Source: Pelotomaculum sp. (GTDB taxonomy: Bacteria > Bacillota > Desulfotomaculia > Desulfotomaculales > Pelotomaculaceae). Taken from it: DNA of 41,491 nt. The notes under the pieces were generated by a model. It was given only the letters and a program-made list of their open reading frames with translations, ran no database searches and was not told the origin of the DNA. Location of the stretch: contig JAHDOA010000001.1 of the NCBI GenBank assembly GCA_018435055.1, forward strand, positions 1 to 41,491, given 5' to 3'. The position numbers and the translations under genes were made by a program. Positions 8,945-16,634 of the stretch are shown here, in pieces (positions within the stretch are counted from its first letter, which is position 1; each line of letters opens with the position of its first letter).

Positions 8945-9427
8945 ATGTACCGTATTTCCATCCTGGCGGTGGGGCGGCTTAAGGAAAAGTACCTGGCTGA
9001 GGGCTCCGCCGAATACCTGAAGCGGCTGACGCCTTATGCCCGGGTTGAGGTCCATGAGGTACGCGATGAAGGTTTTTCCGACAACCCTTCCCCGGCAGAA
9101 TGCGTGCAGGTAAAAGAAACAGAAGGCGGGCGCCTGCTCAAACACCTGCGCCGGGATACCTGCCTGATCGCCCTTGACCGGCGGGGCAGGATGTATAACT
9201 CCGAGGAAATGGCCGGGGTTTTAGAAAAACTTGCCCTGGAAGGGAAGGGGGACATCACGTTTGTTATCGGTGGGTCCCTGGGCTTGTCCAAAGCTGTGCT
9301 GGACAGGGCGAACATGTTGCTTTCATTTTCAAACTTTACTTTTCCCCACCAGTTAATGCGCATTGTTTTGCTGGAACAAATATTCCGCTGGTTTAAAATT
9401 GCCCGGGGTGAGCAGTACCACAGGTAA
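8945..9427 (+). CDS. rlmH: 23S rRNA (pseudouridine-1915-N3)-methyltransferase RlmH
   Basis: This SPOUT-family enzyme methylates N3 of pseudouridine 1915 in helix 69 of 23S rRNA, in assembled ribosomes. The 160-residue product has the SAM-binding trefoil-knot signature FVIGGSLGLSKAVLDRAN and the C-terminal MRIVLLEQIFRWFKI...GEQYHR, close to the family ending YHK. The ATG lies in a GAGG-containing context nine bases after murA, so the pair looks like one transcript. Length and both ends match the family well. Confidence 0.95.
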   Translation: MYRISILAVGRLKEKYLAEGSAEYLKRLTPYARVEVHEVRDEGFSDNPSPAECVQVKETEGGRLLKHLRRDTCLIALDRRGRMYNSEEMAGVLEKLALEGKGDITFVIGGSLGLSKAVLDRANMLLSFSNFTFPHQLMRIVLLEQIFRWFKIARGEQYHR

Positions 9428-9447
9428 TAATAATTTTTTTTATAGCA

Positions 9448-9476
9448 TTGCTTTTTGCCATATGCCGTGGTACTAT
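9448..9476 (+). promoter_or_regulatory. Promoter of the structured RNA
   Basis: TTGCTT (9448-9453) and TACTAT (9471-9476) are separated by 17 bases. Transcription would start near 9482, just before the 5' strand of the RNA closing stem. Confidence 0.65.
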
Positions 9477-9481
9477 AGTAT

Positions 9482-9757
9482 TAAGCACCATCCTTACAGA
9501 GACAGTGGTTTAGTTGCTTGTTGAGTCTGAATAAATTTCGGGTATAAGACAAGGTTGACCAGTCCATGGATAGTGTTTTTTGTTTCGGATTGTGTTTTCA
9601 AGAAAGCTGATGGGAAAAATTAGGTTGAGGACGTTTGGAGGAATTTCGGTAATCCATCTCGTAGTTTCAGTTGGTAAGTGCGGTATTGCCCTGGAATCAG
9701 AAGTTCTGTAGGGATGGTAGCTTTTAGGGAGAAGGTGCGGACCTTCTCCCTTTATTT
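9482..9757 (+). ncRNA. Structured non-coding RNA, family not identified (6S-like size)
   Basis: Between rlmH and dsrC is a non-coding unit with its own promoter and a strong terminator. ACCATCCTTACAGA (9487-9500) pairs over 14 positions, with one G-T wobble, with TCTGTAGGGATGGT (9705-9718), closing a domain of about 230 nucleotides. Inside, GGTAA (9673-9677) pairs with TTGCC (9686-9690), and CTTG (9517) plus TCT (9526) pair with AGA plus CAAG (9547-9553). No open reading frame fits it. Size and the long closing stem resemble 6S RNA, but I do not see features decisive for 6S, and conserved marks of tmRNA, RNase P RNA or SRP RNA are absent. Confidence 0.6.
9726..9757 (+). terminator. Terminator of the structured RNA
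   Basis: AGGGAGAAGGT (9726-9736) and ACCTTCTCCCT (9741-9751) form an 11-bp perfect stem with a GCGG loop, followed by TTATTT. Confidence 0.85.
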
Positions 9758-9956
9758 GGGCATCAGTAATATATTAAATATATTAATAAAAATATTTTAT
9801 TAAGGGATGACTGATCAATACAATATTTAATTATTCAGAACAAATGCGTTGACTATACTAAGACAAACATGGTATCTTGTTACTTAAGATTTTTCCAGGA
9901 AGGCAGTCCCCTTTATTCATTTGGAGCTATTGCTGACCATAGAGGAGGTTTTCGCA

Positions 9957-10274
9957 TTGCCGCACATTGTAATTAACGGCCGGGAGATAGAGCTTGACGA
10001 GGAAGGATTTATAATAAATCCGGAAGATTGGAGCGAAGATTTGGCCGGCGCTCTGGCTGCAGCCGAAGGCATAGTAGAGCTTAATGAAGATCACTGGAAA
10101 ATAATTTATTACCTGCGTGATTATTACCGGCAGTATCAAATCGCGCCCATGATCCGCAGGCTGTGTAAGGATACGGGCTGCAGTTTGAAATATATATATG
10201 ATTTATTTCCGCCGGGTCCGGCCAAAGGCGCATGTAAACTGGCCGGTCTGCCCAAGCCGGCCGGATGCGTGTGA
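9957..10274 (+). CDS. dsrC: DsrC sulfur-carrier protein
   Basis: DsrC is the small carrier whose C-terminal arm receives sulfur from dissimilatory sulfite reductase DsrAB as a trisulfide. The 105-residue product from TTG 9957 (GAGGAGG eight bases upstream) has the family length. Its end, KGACKLAGLPKPAGCV, holds both redox cysteines at 93 and 104, with the latter penultimate. This distinguishes true DsrC from TusE/RspA-type relatives that have only one. A longer opening from TTG 9921 would place the ribosome binding site inside the gene. No dsrAB or dsrMK genes are in the window, so it is a stand-alone copy with its own terminator. Confidence 0.93.
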   Translation: MPHIVINGREIELDEEGFIINPEDWSEDLAGALAAAEGIVELNEDHWKIIYYLRDYYRQYQIAPMIRRLCKDTGCSLKYIYDLFPPGPAKGACKLAGLPKPAGCV

Positions 10275-10295
10275 TTAAAAAACAACTTATATGCA

Positions 10296-10338
10296 AAAAA
10301 TAAACCCCGGGTGGATAATCCGGGGTTTATTTTTTATT
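10296..10338 (+). terminator. Intrinsic terminator of dsrC
   Basis: AAATAAACCCCGG pairs with CCGGGGTTTATTT around a nine-base loop and continues into a T-rich run. Confidence 0.88.
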
Positions 10339-10398
10339 GCTACATAAAAACAGGCGCTTATTGAAAAAATATAAAAAAATCCCGGGAGGTGAGGATTC

Positions 10399-11106
10399 AT
10401 TAATAAAAAGAAACCATTTACAAAGAAAATATTGGTTTTCGCTGTACCCTGCCTGCTGGCCTTGTTTGCGGCTATGATTTTAATGCGCGGATTGGCGGCC
10501 GCCCAGGGAACGGTTCTTTACTGGGGCAGCAGCGGTAATGAGGTGTCTAGTGTGCAGCAGCGGCTCAGCCAGTGGGGTTATTACAAAGGTCCTGTAGACG
10601 GTGTGTACGGTTATGAGACTTTCCGGGCGGTCCAGAACTTCCAGCGTAATAACGGACTGCCACAGGACGGGGTGGTGGGAAGAGCGACCAGGGAGGCCCT
10701 GGGGCTCAGCTCGCCTGACAATGCTCCCGCTGTTTCCAGGGGAGCGGTGACAGACAGGGGCGATACCACATTGCTGGCCAGGGTAATAGAGGGAGAAGCG
10801 GCGGATGAGTCTCTCCAGGGTAAAATAGCAGTAGGAGCGGTAATTTTGAACCGGACCAAGAGCGCTGCTTTCCCCCGCACAATCAGCGGCGTTATATTTC
10901 AGGACCACGCTTTTGAATCAATATCAAACGGGCAGGCGTACCGGCCTCTGACCCAGCAAAGCATTCAGGCCGCCCAAATGGCCCTGAGCGGGTATGATCC
11001 CACCGGCGGCGCGCTCTTTTTCTGGAACCCGTATAAGCCGGTAAGCTCCTGGATCTGGTCAAGAAATATTGTGACGCAAATCGGCAACCATGTTTTTGCG
11101 CGGTAA
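10399..11106 (+). CDS. sleB: Spore cortex-lytic enzyme SleB, apparent ATT start
   Basis: SleB is a spore-coat/inner-membrane lytic transglycosylase that opens cortex peptidoglycan during germination. After a signal peptide the protein has a peptidoglycan-binding domain (LYWGSSGNEVSSVQQRLSQW, then VDGVYGYETFRAVQNFQ) and a C-terminal hydrolase domain with LARVIEGEAADESLQGKIAV, where the Glu is the expected catalytic residue. The first standard start, TTG 10432, would remove the basic n-region of the signal peptide and lacks a good ribosome binding site. GGAGGTGAGG at 10385-10394 points to ATT 10399, giving 235 residues with N-terminus INKKKPFTKKILVF. ypeB follows after 14 bases, as in Bacillus. 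Confidence 0.93.
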   Translation: MNKKKPFTKKILVFAVPCLLALFAAMILMRGLAAAQGTVLYWGSSGNEVSSVQQRLSQWGYYKGPVDGVYGYETFRAVQNFQRNNGLPQDGVVGRATREALGLSSPDNAPAVSRGAVTDRGDTTLLARVIEGEAADESLQGKIAVGAVILNRTKSAAFPRTISGVIFQDHAFESISNGQAYRPLTQQSIQAAQMALSGYDPTGGALFFWNPYKPVSSWIWSRNIVTQIGNHVFAR

Positions 11107-11120
11107 AGGAGGGGTTTATC

Positions 11121-12482
11121 TTGAGAAGGTGGATCATACCGGTGGTGATCGGCCTGCTGGCACTGGCCGCCGCCGGTTCGTGGGGTTATAACCAGCGCCT
11201 GGCCAACCGCAACCTGGAAAACTTTTTAAACAATAAGTATCAGAGGGCTTTTTTTGATATGACTGCCCAGGTCCAGAACATTGAGGTGCTTCTGTCCAAG
11301 AGCATGGTAGCCGCCGATCCCCGCCTGGACAGCACACTGTTGATGGATATCCGGCAGCAGGCCGCCTTTGCCCAGTCCAACCTCGGGCAGCTGCCGTTAA
11401 ACGACGCGCTGTCCGGCCGCACCGCCAAATTCCTTACCCAGGTGGGTGATTACGCGGACAGCCTGTCAAAGCAGGTCGGCAAGGGCGGTTCAATTGACGC
11501 CAAACACTGGGAAGCGCTAAACAGCCTCTACCAGCAGTCAATGGAATTAAACCAGGAGCTGCAGGGGATGCAGTATAAGGTTGCTCAAAATAATTTTTAC
11601 TTCGGAGAGCTGGTCCGGCAGGTTAGAAAAAACCTGCAGAACAACCCGGATAACCTGGCTCAGAGCGATTTTCAGGTTCTTGATCAAAGGATGCAGCGCT
11701 ACCCTGCTTTGATTTATGACGGCCCCTTCTCGGAACACCTGGAGCGCACAGAGCCGAGGGATTTGAGCGGCCTGGCGGAGGTCGGCCCGGGTGAAGCGCA
11801 GCACAAGGCGCTGTCTTTTATTGATGGGAAGCAGGGTGTTGATTACCAGGCCGCTGTAACCGGCTCCGCGGAAGGACGCATTCCCGCTTACCGCGTTGAG
11901 GTATCTCCGGCCGGAGGCAGTGACAGTGAAAAGTATGTTATGGATATATCGAAGAAAGGCGGCAAGCTGGTCTGGATGATTAATTCGCGTCCTGTGGGAA
12001 ACCAGTCTATCGATATAAATGCAGCCCGGCAGAAAGCGCTGGACTTCCTAAAGAACAGTGGTTTCGGCGATATGAAAGCAACTTATTTCCAGCGGCACGA
12101 AAATTCGGCAACATTTAATTTCGCGGCGCTGCAGAATGGCGTCGTATTATATCCCGATTTAATTAAGGTGACGGTAGCCCTGGATAACGGGGAAATTACA
12201 GGGGCGGAAACATCCGGCTACCTGATGTCGCACCGGCGGCGTGATCTGCCGGCGGCCGGCATCTCCCGTGAGCAGGCTATGGCGGAGTTAAATCAGCGCC
12301 TTCAGGCCCGGGGTGGTAATCTTGTACTGATACCGCTGGGTTCGGAGGAAGAAAAACTTGCCTATGAATTCCAGGGCCGGCTGGGTGAGGATAACTACCT
12401 GATATATGTTAACGCCCTTGACGGCAGGGAGGAAAATGTGCTGAAGTTGATCGAGTCGCCCGACGGCACGCTGACCATGTAA
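11121..12482 (+). CDS. ypeB: Germination protein YpeB
   Basis: YpeB is needed for the assembly and stability of SleB in spores, and the two are mutually dependent. The 453-residue protein has an N-terminal membrane anchor (about 5-22, IPVVIGLLALAAAGSWGY), a long helical N-terminal domain, and C-terminal PepSY-type repeats with the pattern ..R..A..FL...G....... . TTG 11121 follows AAAGGAGGGG at ideal spacing. Position directly behind sleB supports the call. No terminator is obvious before the T-box promoter. Confidence 0.93.
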   Translation: MRRWIIPVVIGLLALAAAGSWGYNQRLANRNLENFLNNKYQRAFFDMTAQVQNIEVLLSKSMVAADPRLDSTLLMDIRQQAAFAQSNLGQLPLNDALSGRTAKFLTQVGDYADSLSKQVGKGGSIDAKHWEALNSLYQQSMELNQELQGMQYKVAQNNFYFGELVRQVRKNLQNNPDNLAQSDFQVLDQRMQRYPALIYDGPFSEHLERTEPRDLSGLAEVGPGEAQHKALSFIDGKQGVDYQAAVTGSAEGRIPAYRVEVSPAGGSDSEKYVMDISKKGGKLVWMINSRPVGNQSIDINAARQKALDFLKNSGFGDMKATYFQRHENSATFNFAALQNGVVLYPDLIKVTVALDNGEITGAETSGYLMSHRRRDLPAAGISREQAMAELNQRLQARGGNLVLIPLGSEEEKLAYEFQGRLGEDNYLIYVNALDGREENVLKLIESPDGTLTM

Positions 12483-12545
12483 TCCGCATTTTTATAAAAT
12501 GCGGCAGGAGATATAAAGGATTCCTGCCCAGGCAAAATTTGGCCG

Positions 12546-12574
12546 TTGACGCAAATAATACCCCATGCTATAAT
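12546..12574 (+). promoter_or_regulatory. Promoter of the T-box transcript
   Basis: TTGACG (12546-12551) and a perfect TATAAT (12569-12574) are separated by 17 bases. Confidence 0.85.
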
Positions 12575-12580
12575 GGCTTC

Positions 12581-12850
12581 AATTTACTGGCAAAGCCATG
12601 ATGGGGAAGAATGCCGCTGTTAATCGAAAGCGAACCGGGGAATGGTGCGAGCCCGGTAGAGAAGAGCGTCAGAGCCGCCCCGGAGCTGCGGGCAGAAATC
12701 TAATTTATGTATGGTTAGAGAGTAAGATGCCGCCGGCTAACCCCGTTACAGGTTTAAGAGGGCTTTAAAGCAGGTCATTTGCTTTTTAGCCAATGAGGGT
12801 GGTACCGCGAGAACAACTCCCGTCCCTTTTTAGGGCGCGGAGTTTTTTAT
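12581..12850 (+). promoter_or_regulatory. T-box riboswitch leader, alanine specifier likely
   Basis: T-box leaders bind uncharged tRNA and switch a terminator to an antiterminator. The conserved AGGGTGGTACCGCG is at 12796-12809, followed by the terminator hairpin AACTCC...GGAGTT with a T run (12815-12849). Stem I has the apical GGTGCGAGCCCGG-type motif (from about 12644), and the base pairs GGGG with CCCC. In the 3' side of the specifier loop, AGA-GCC-G precedes CCCCGGAGCTGCGG, as the specifier does in other T-boxes, so GCC (12674-12676, Ala) is the best reading. The TGGT bulge fits a tRNA with discriminator A, as in tRNA-Ala. It controls the Lrp-type regulator and aminotransferase downstream. 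Confidence 0.92.
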
Positions 12851-12873
12851 TGTTGCTGAAAGGGGGAATTACT

Positions 12874-13377
12874 GTGTCAGGGAACAGGTGCAAAAGGAAG
12901 GAAATCCTCGAAATTATCGAAAACGACGCGAGGCTGAATGCGGAACAGATAGCGGCCATGCTTGATATGGCAGAAGACGAGGTAGTGCGTATTATTAAAG
13001 AGATGGAAGAAGAAAAGATCATCGCGGGGTATTTTACGGTGATCAACTGGGATAAAGTAGGCGAGGAAAAGGGTTCCGCCATTATTGAGGTAAAGATTAC
13101 ACCGCAGCGGGACCTGGGGTTTGACGCGGTGGCTATGCGTATCTGCCGCTTTCCCGAAGTAAAAACCGTCCGCCTGATGTCCGGCGCGTATGACCTGGTG
13201 GTTTATATAGAGGGGCAGACCATGCGTGAAGTGGCCGCTTTCGTAACCCAAAAACTGGCCCCGCTGGAGCATGTGCTGAGCACCGCGACGCACTTTGTCC
13301 TGAAAACCTATAAACTGCAGGGGACCCTCGTGGAAGAAGACGGTGAGGAAGACAGGAGGCTGATGATTACCCCATGA
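12874..13377 (+). CDS. Lrp/AsnC-family transcriptional regulator
   Basis: The 167-residue protein has an N-terminal winged helix-turn-helix (about 8-50, with NAEQIAAMLDMAEDEVVRII) and a C-terminal RAM/AsnC ligand-binding domain (about 60-150) with the typical YDLVVYIEG strand. Proteins of this family sense amino acids and regulate neighbouring amino-acid genes. GTG 12874 follows AAAGGGGG with good spacing and lies just after the T-box terminator; longer frames would run through the terminator hairpin. Its stop overlaps the ATG of the aminotransferase by four bases, so the two are translationally coupled and cotranscribed under the T-box. Confidence 0.92.
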   Translation: MSGNRCKRKEILEIIENDARLNAEQIAAMLDMAEDEVVRIIKEMEEEKIIAGYFTVINWDKVGEEKGSAIIEVKITPQRDLGFDAVAMRICRFPEVKTVRLMSGAYDLVVYIEGQTMREVAAFVTQKLAPLEHVLSTATHFVLKTYKLQGTLVEEDGEEDRRLMITP

Positions 13378-14624
13378 CAAACACCACAGACTGGAAAGCT
13401 AAGATAAACCCCCTGGTGCTGGGAATTCAGCCTTCCGGGATCAGGCGTTTTTTTGACCTGGTCGCGGAAATGAAGGGCGTTATCTCTCTGGGCGTCGGCG
13501 AGCCGGACTTTGTGACACCCTGGCATATCAGAGAGGCCTGTATGTACTCACTGGAAAAAGGCTACACCATGTATACCTCTAACCACGGACTCCTGGAGCT
13601 GAGGGAGGCGATCGCCCGGAACATAGCGGCGGCTTGCGGGGTCGCCTATAACCCGCGACATGAAATATTGATCACGGTGGGAGTTAGTGAAGGCCTTGAT
13701 CTGGCTGTCCGGACCATCCTGTGTCCGGGAGACGAGGTCTTGATCCCGGAACCGTCCTATGTTTCTTATGCTCCTGTTACTATCATGGCCGGGGCAAAGC
13801 CGGTATTTCTTAAGACATCGGCGGAAAACGGCTTCCGGATCAACGCGGCGATGGTGGAAAAAGCAATCACGCCAAAAACCAAGGCGCTGATCCTCTGCAA
13901 CCCGAACAACCCCACAGGCGCAACATTAGACCGGAAGCATTTGCTGGAAATAGCCGAGGTTGTAAGGGCGCACGATCTTATTTTTATTTCTGATGAAATA
14001 TACGGGCGCCTGACCTATGTGGGCGAGCATACCTGTGTGCCTTCCCTGCCCGGCATGCGCGACCGGACCATCCTGCTTGACGGTTTTTCCAAAGCCTACG
14101 CCATGACCGGCTGGCGTGTCGGTTACGCCGCCGGCGCCCAGGATTTTATCGCGGCCATGACCAAGATCCACCAGTATACCATGCTCTGCGCGCCGGTGAC
14201 CGCCCAGGCCGCGGCGCTGGAAGCTTTGCGGAACGGGGAAAGCGGGATGAAAAAGATGGTGGACCAGTACAACCGCCGCCGGCGCCTGGTGATTAAGGCC
14301 TTCCATGAGATGGGCCTGCCCTGCGGCGAGCCGCGCGGAGCGTTTTACGCCTTTCCGGATATCAGGTCAACGGGGCTGTCTTCCGAAGATTTTGCCCAAC
14401 AGCTGCTGCAGGAAGAGAAGGTGGCGGTTGTTCCGGGCAACGCTTTCGGCGAACAGGGCGAGGGTTTCGTCCGCTGCTCCTATTCGGCCTCGATCAATGA
14501 CCTTACCGAAGCGTTTAAACGCATGAACAGCTTTGTCAGGCGCAGGGCGCGCAAGGGGCAGGTCCTGACATTCTCTCCAGGGAAAAGCGGGATAAAAAAA
14601 GAGGATATTTGTCAAACCATGTAG
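13374..14624 (+). CDS. PLP-dependent class I/II aminotransferase
   Basis: The 416-residue protein is a fold-type I aminotransferase. The Schiff-base lysine is K240 in GFSKAYAMTGWRVGY, and the phosphate/substrate segments VSEGLDLAVRTILCPGDEVL, ILCNPNNPTGA and SDEIYGRL are all present. The closest general match is the PatA/AspC-like branch. The upstream T-box with a probable Ala specifier suggests a role in alanine formation (glutamate plus pyruvate), while iorAB downstream would suit deamination of aromatic amino acids; the substrate is therefore uncertain. The last about 28 residues, rich in Arg/Lys and ending KKEDICQTM, extend beyond the usual end. Translation is coupled to the regulator by the ATGA overlap. 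Confidence 0.93.
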   Translation: MTNTTDWKAKINPLVLGIQPSGIRRFFDLVAEMKGVISLGVGEPDFVTPWHIREACMYSLEKGYTMYTSNHGLLELREAIARNIAAACGVAYNPRHEILITVGVSEGLDLAVRTILCPGDEVLIPEPSYVSYAPVTIMAGAKPVFLKTSAENGFRINAAMVEKAITPKTKALILCNPNNPTGATLDRKHLLEIAEVVRAHDLIFISDEIYGRLTYVGEHTCVPSLPGMRDRTILLDGFSKAYAMTGWRVGYAAGAQDFIAAMTKIHQYTMLCAPVTAQAAALEALRNGESGMKKMVDQYNRRRRLVIKAFHEMGLPCGEPRGAFYAFPDIRSTGLSSEDFAQQLLQEEKVAVVPGNAFGEQGEGFVRCSYSASINDLTEAFKRMNSFVRRRARKGQVLTFSPGKSGIKKEDICQTM

Positions 14625-14685
14625 TATTAGATAAAGTCGTATGTTCCGTTTAGGAACAATAAAACGTGGTACTGAAGGACGGGCA

Positions 14686-16251
14686 ATGATCTTATCAATT
14701 ATCCTCACACTACTGCCAATAATATTTATTGTAGTACTGATGACCTGGAAAAAAGCAGCGGCGGATGTCAGCGGAACAGCGGGATGGATACTGGCGGTGC
14801 TCATCGCCCTGTTATTCTTTAATACCTCACTTGAGGTTGGGATGCGAGCCAGCCTCGCGGGAATAATCGCTTCCTTTCCGGTTTCCCTGATGGTATTAAC
14901 CTCTATCCTGCAGATTACCTTTATGGAGGCCACCGGCGCCATAAAAAGAATAGTGGTATTTGTGAAAACCCTGGCGCCCGCAGATAAAGCGGTACAGATT
15001 ATGCTGATTAACGTGGGCGCCGGGACCCTGCTGGTTTCTATCGGCGCGACTCCAACTTCTATATTGCCGCCGATCATGCTGGCTTTGGGTTATTCCACGT
15101 TTGTGGCGATAGCCCTGCCGGCGCTGGGTTTTGACGCCCTGTGCACATTTGCCCTGCTGGGGGCGCCGCTGGTAGCCTTTGCCGATTTAACCGGCGCCTC
15201 CTTAATTGAGTCGGCCCAGGTTTTTGCCCGCTTTCTGCCGATTTTGTCTACCCTGGTTTGTTTCGGCATGCTCTGGATCGTGGGGCGGTTCAAGCTCATG
15301 AAAGAGGGTTTTGTCCCCTGTCTTATAGCAGGCGTTACCAACGGCGGTATGGCCGTTGTTATGGCATATATGCCGTTTTTAAAAAACGGCGTTGTTTTAA
15401 CCGGGGTGGCGGCGGGCTTTATGACCATACTGGCCATGCTGCTGTATTTGAAGCTGTTGGGCAGGCCGATAATCGACAGGAGCATTTTGTCAGCTGAGGA
15501 TCTGGCAGTCGAAAAAAATATGCGCCTGGTTACAGCCCTGTCTCCCTGGTTGATCCTGATCGCCGTGCTGTTTTTCATAAATTATTTCCCGCCATTAAAA
15601 GAATTGCTCTTTACCAGCCTGGCTATGCCGGTTGCCATAATTCCGGGGCAAAAGATATTGACCAGAATGACATGGAACGCCTATACCTGGGTATTGATCA
15701 GCACCATTTTAGCCGCAATTTGGCTGCGGCCCACCGCTGCGCAGGTCGGCAGCATACTGGGCAAATGGCTGAAACGCGCCCCCAGACCGACATTTTCAGC
15801 CGCCATTTTTTTTGCGATTGCTTTTGTTATGAACAATTCCGGCATGCAGGCGGGTGTTTGGCAGCCTGTGGGTGACGAAACCAATATGATCTGGGTCCTT
15901 TCGCATGCCTCGACCCTGGCTTTTGGCGGCGCCTACCCCTTTATCAGCGGCTACCTGGGGCTCTTCGGCGGTTTCGTCAGCGGCAGCGAGGCTTCAACCA
16001 TCGCCATGTTTGCCAAGTACCATATCATTACCTCGAAAATCTTGCATGTCAACGCGCTGATGGTAACAGCGGCAACCGCCATCGGCGGCGGGCTGGCCAG
16101 CGTGATTTCCCCGGCCAAACTACAAAACGCTGCCGCTACTATTGACGCCCTCGGCGTCGAGAGCGAAGTAATTAAGACAGCGATTGTTTTGTCCATGGTA
16201 ATTACCTTTTTCGCCGGAGTTCTGGCAATGTTGTTTGCACTGGTTATGTGA
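14686..16251 (+). CDS. Lactate permease family transporter (LctP)
   Basis: The 521-residue membrane protein has about 12-14 hydrophobic helices and the family marks GFVSGSEASTIAMF and VISPAKLQNAAAT near the C-terminus. LctP carriers import lactate or glycolate with protons. In this context the natural substrate could also be another 2-hydroxy or 2-oxo acid. ATG 14686 is chosen because AAGGACGGG precedes it; ATG 14641 has no ribosome binding site and lies in a GTTCCGTTTAGGAAC hairpin (14643-14657). It follows the aminotransferase by 61 bases without a terminator, so it is probably in the same operon, and has its own terminator. Confidence 0.88.
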   Translation: MILSIILTLLPIIFIVVLMTWKKAAADVSGTAGWILAVLIALLFFNTSLEVGMRASLAGIIASFPVSLMVLTSILQITFMEATGAIKRIVVFVKTLAPADKAVQIMLINVGAGTLLVSIGATPTSILPPIMLALGYSTFVAIALPALGFDALCTFALLGAPLVAFADLTGASLIESAQVFARFLPILSTLVCFGMLWIVGRFKLMKEGFVPCLIAGVTNGGMAVVMAYMPFLKNGVVLTGVAAGFMTILAMLLYLKLLGRPIIDRSILSAEDLAVEKNMRLVTALSPWLILIAVLFFINYFPPLKELLFTSLAMPVAIIPGQKILTRMTWNAYTWVLISTILAAIWLRPTAAQVGSILGKWLKRAPRPTFSAAIFFAIAFVMNNSGMQAGVWQPVGDETNMIWVLSHASTLAFGGAYPFISGYLGLFGGFVSGSEASTIAMFAKYHIITSKILHVNALMVTAATAIGGGLASVISPAKLQNAAATIDALGVESEVIKTAIVLSMVITFFAGVLAMLFALVM

Positions 16252-16334
16252 AATAAAAAACAAATCACTATGGCCCCTTGTCCGACCCGGCTGTTTTTGT
16301 TAAACTGTTTAAGACAATAACTTTTTGACTTGTA

Positions 16335-16374
16335 CCGGTTCGGAAAGCCGTTGGGCTTGCTGTACCGGGTTTTT
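16335..16374 (+). terminator. Terminator after the LctP-family gene
   Basis: CCGGT (16335-16339) pairs with ACCGG (16364-16368), enclosing a second stem AAGCC/GGCTT, followed by GTTTTT. Confidence 0.7.
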
Positions 16375-16408
16375 ATTAGTAAATATAGGCTGCAAAAAAA
16401 AATAATCT

Positions 16409-16447
16409 CACAGGATTAACAGGATTTCACAGGATTAACAGGAATTT
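16409..16447 (+). repeat. ACAGGATT-type repeat, copy 1
   Basis: Four CAGGATT/CAGGAATT units spaced by 8-11 bases (CACAGGATTAACAGGATTT and again). The same units recur at 20773, 27016, 32240, 37766 and 41324. It lies 180 bases before iorA. Confidence 0.8.
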
Positions 16448-16634
16448 TAATTAAAACATTATTTAGGTTTGTTAAACCATCCGAAGCCAGCAGCTTTGTG
16501 GTTTTTTGTTAGTTAACAACATTGTGAAACAATGTTTTGTTAGGAAATCCATGTTTGTCGAAAATTGTGAACAAGTGACCTGCAGGCTTTTCAAAAGCGG
16601 CGCAGGCGAATTTATTTTTTCAGAGGTGATGGAT

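Noticed and set aside
14641-14685. Upstream ATG start of the LctP-family gene
   Set aside because: No ribosome binding site precedes it and a small hairpin lies in the extension.
16409-16447. CRISPR array
   Set aside because: Units are only 7-9 bases with no regular unique spacers, and the same units occur as inverted ends elsewhere.
16506-16634. Longer N-terminus of iorA
   Set aside because: No homologous sequence or ribosome binding site is seen; the family starts at KELLSGNEA.
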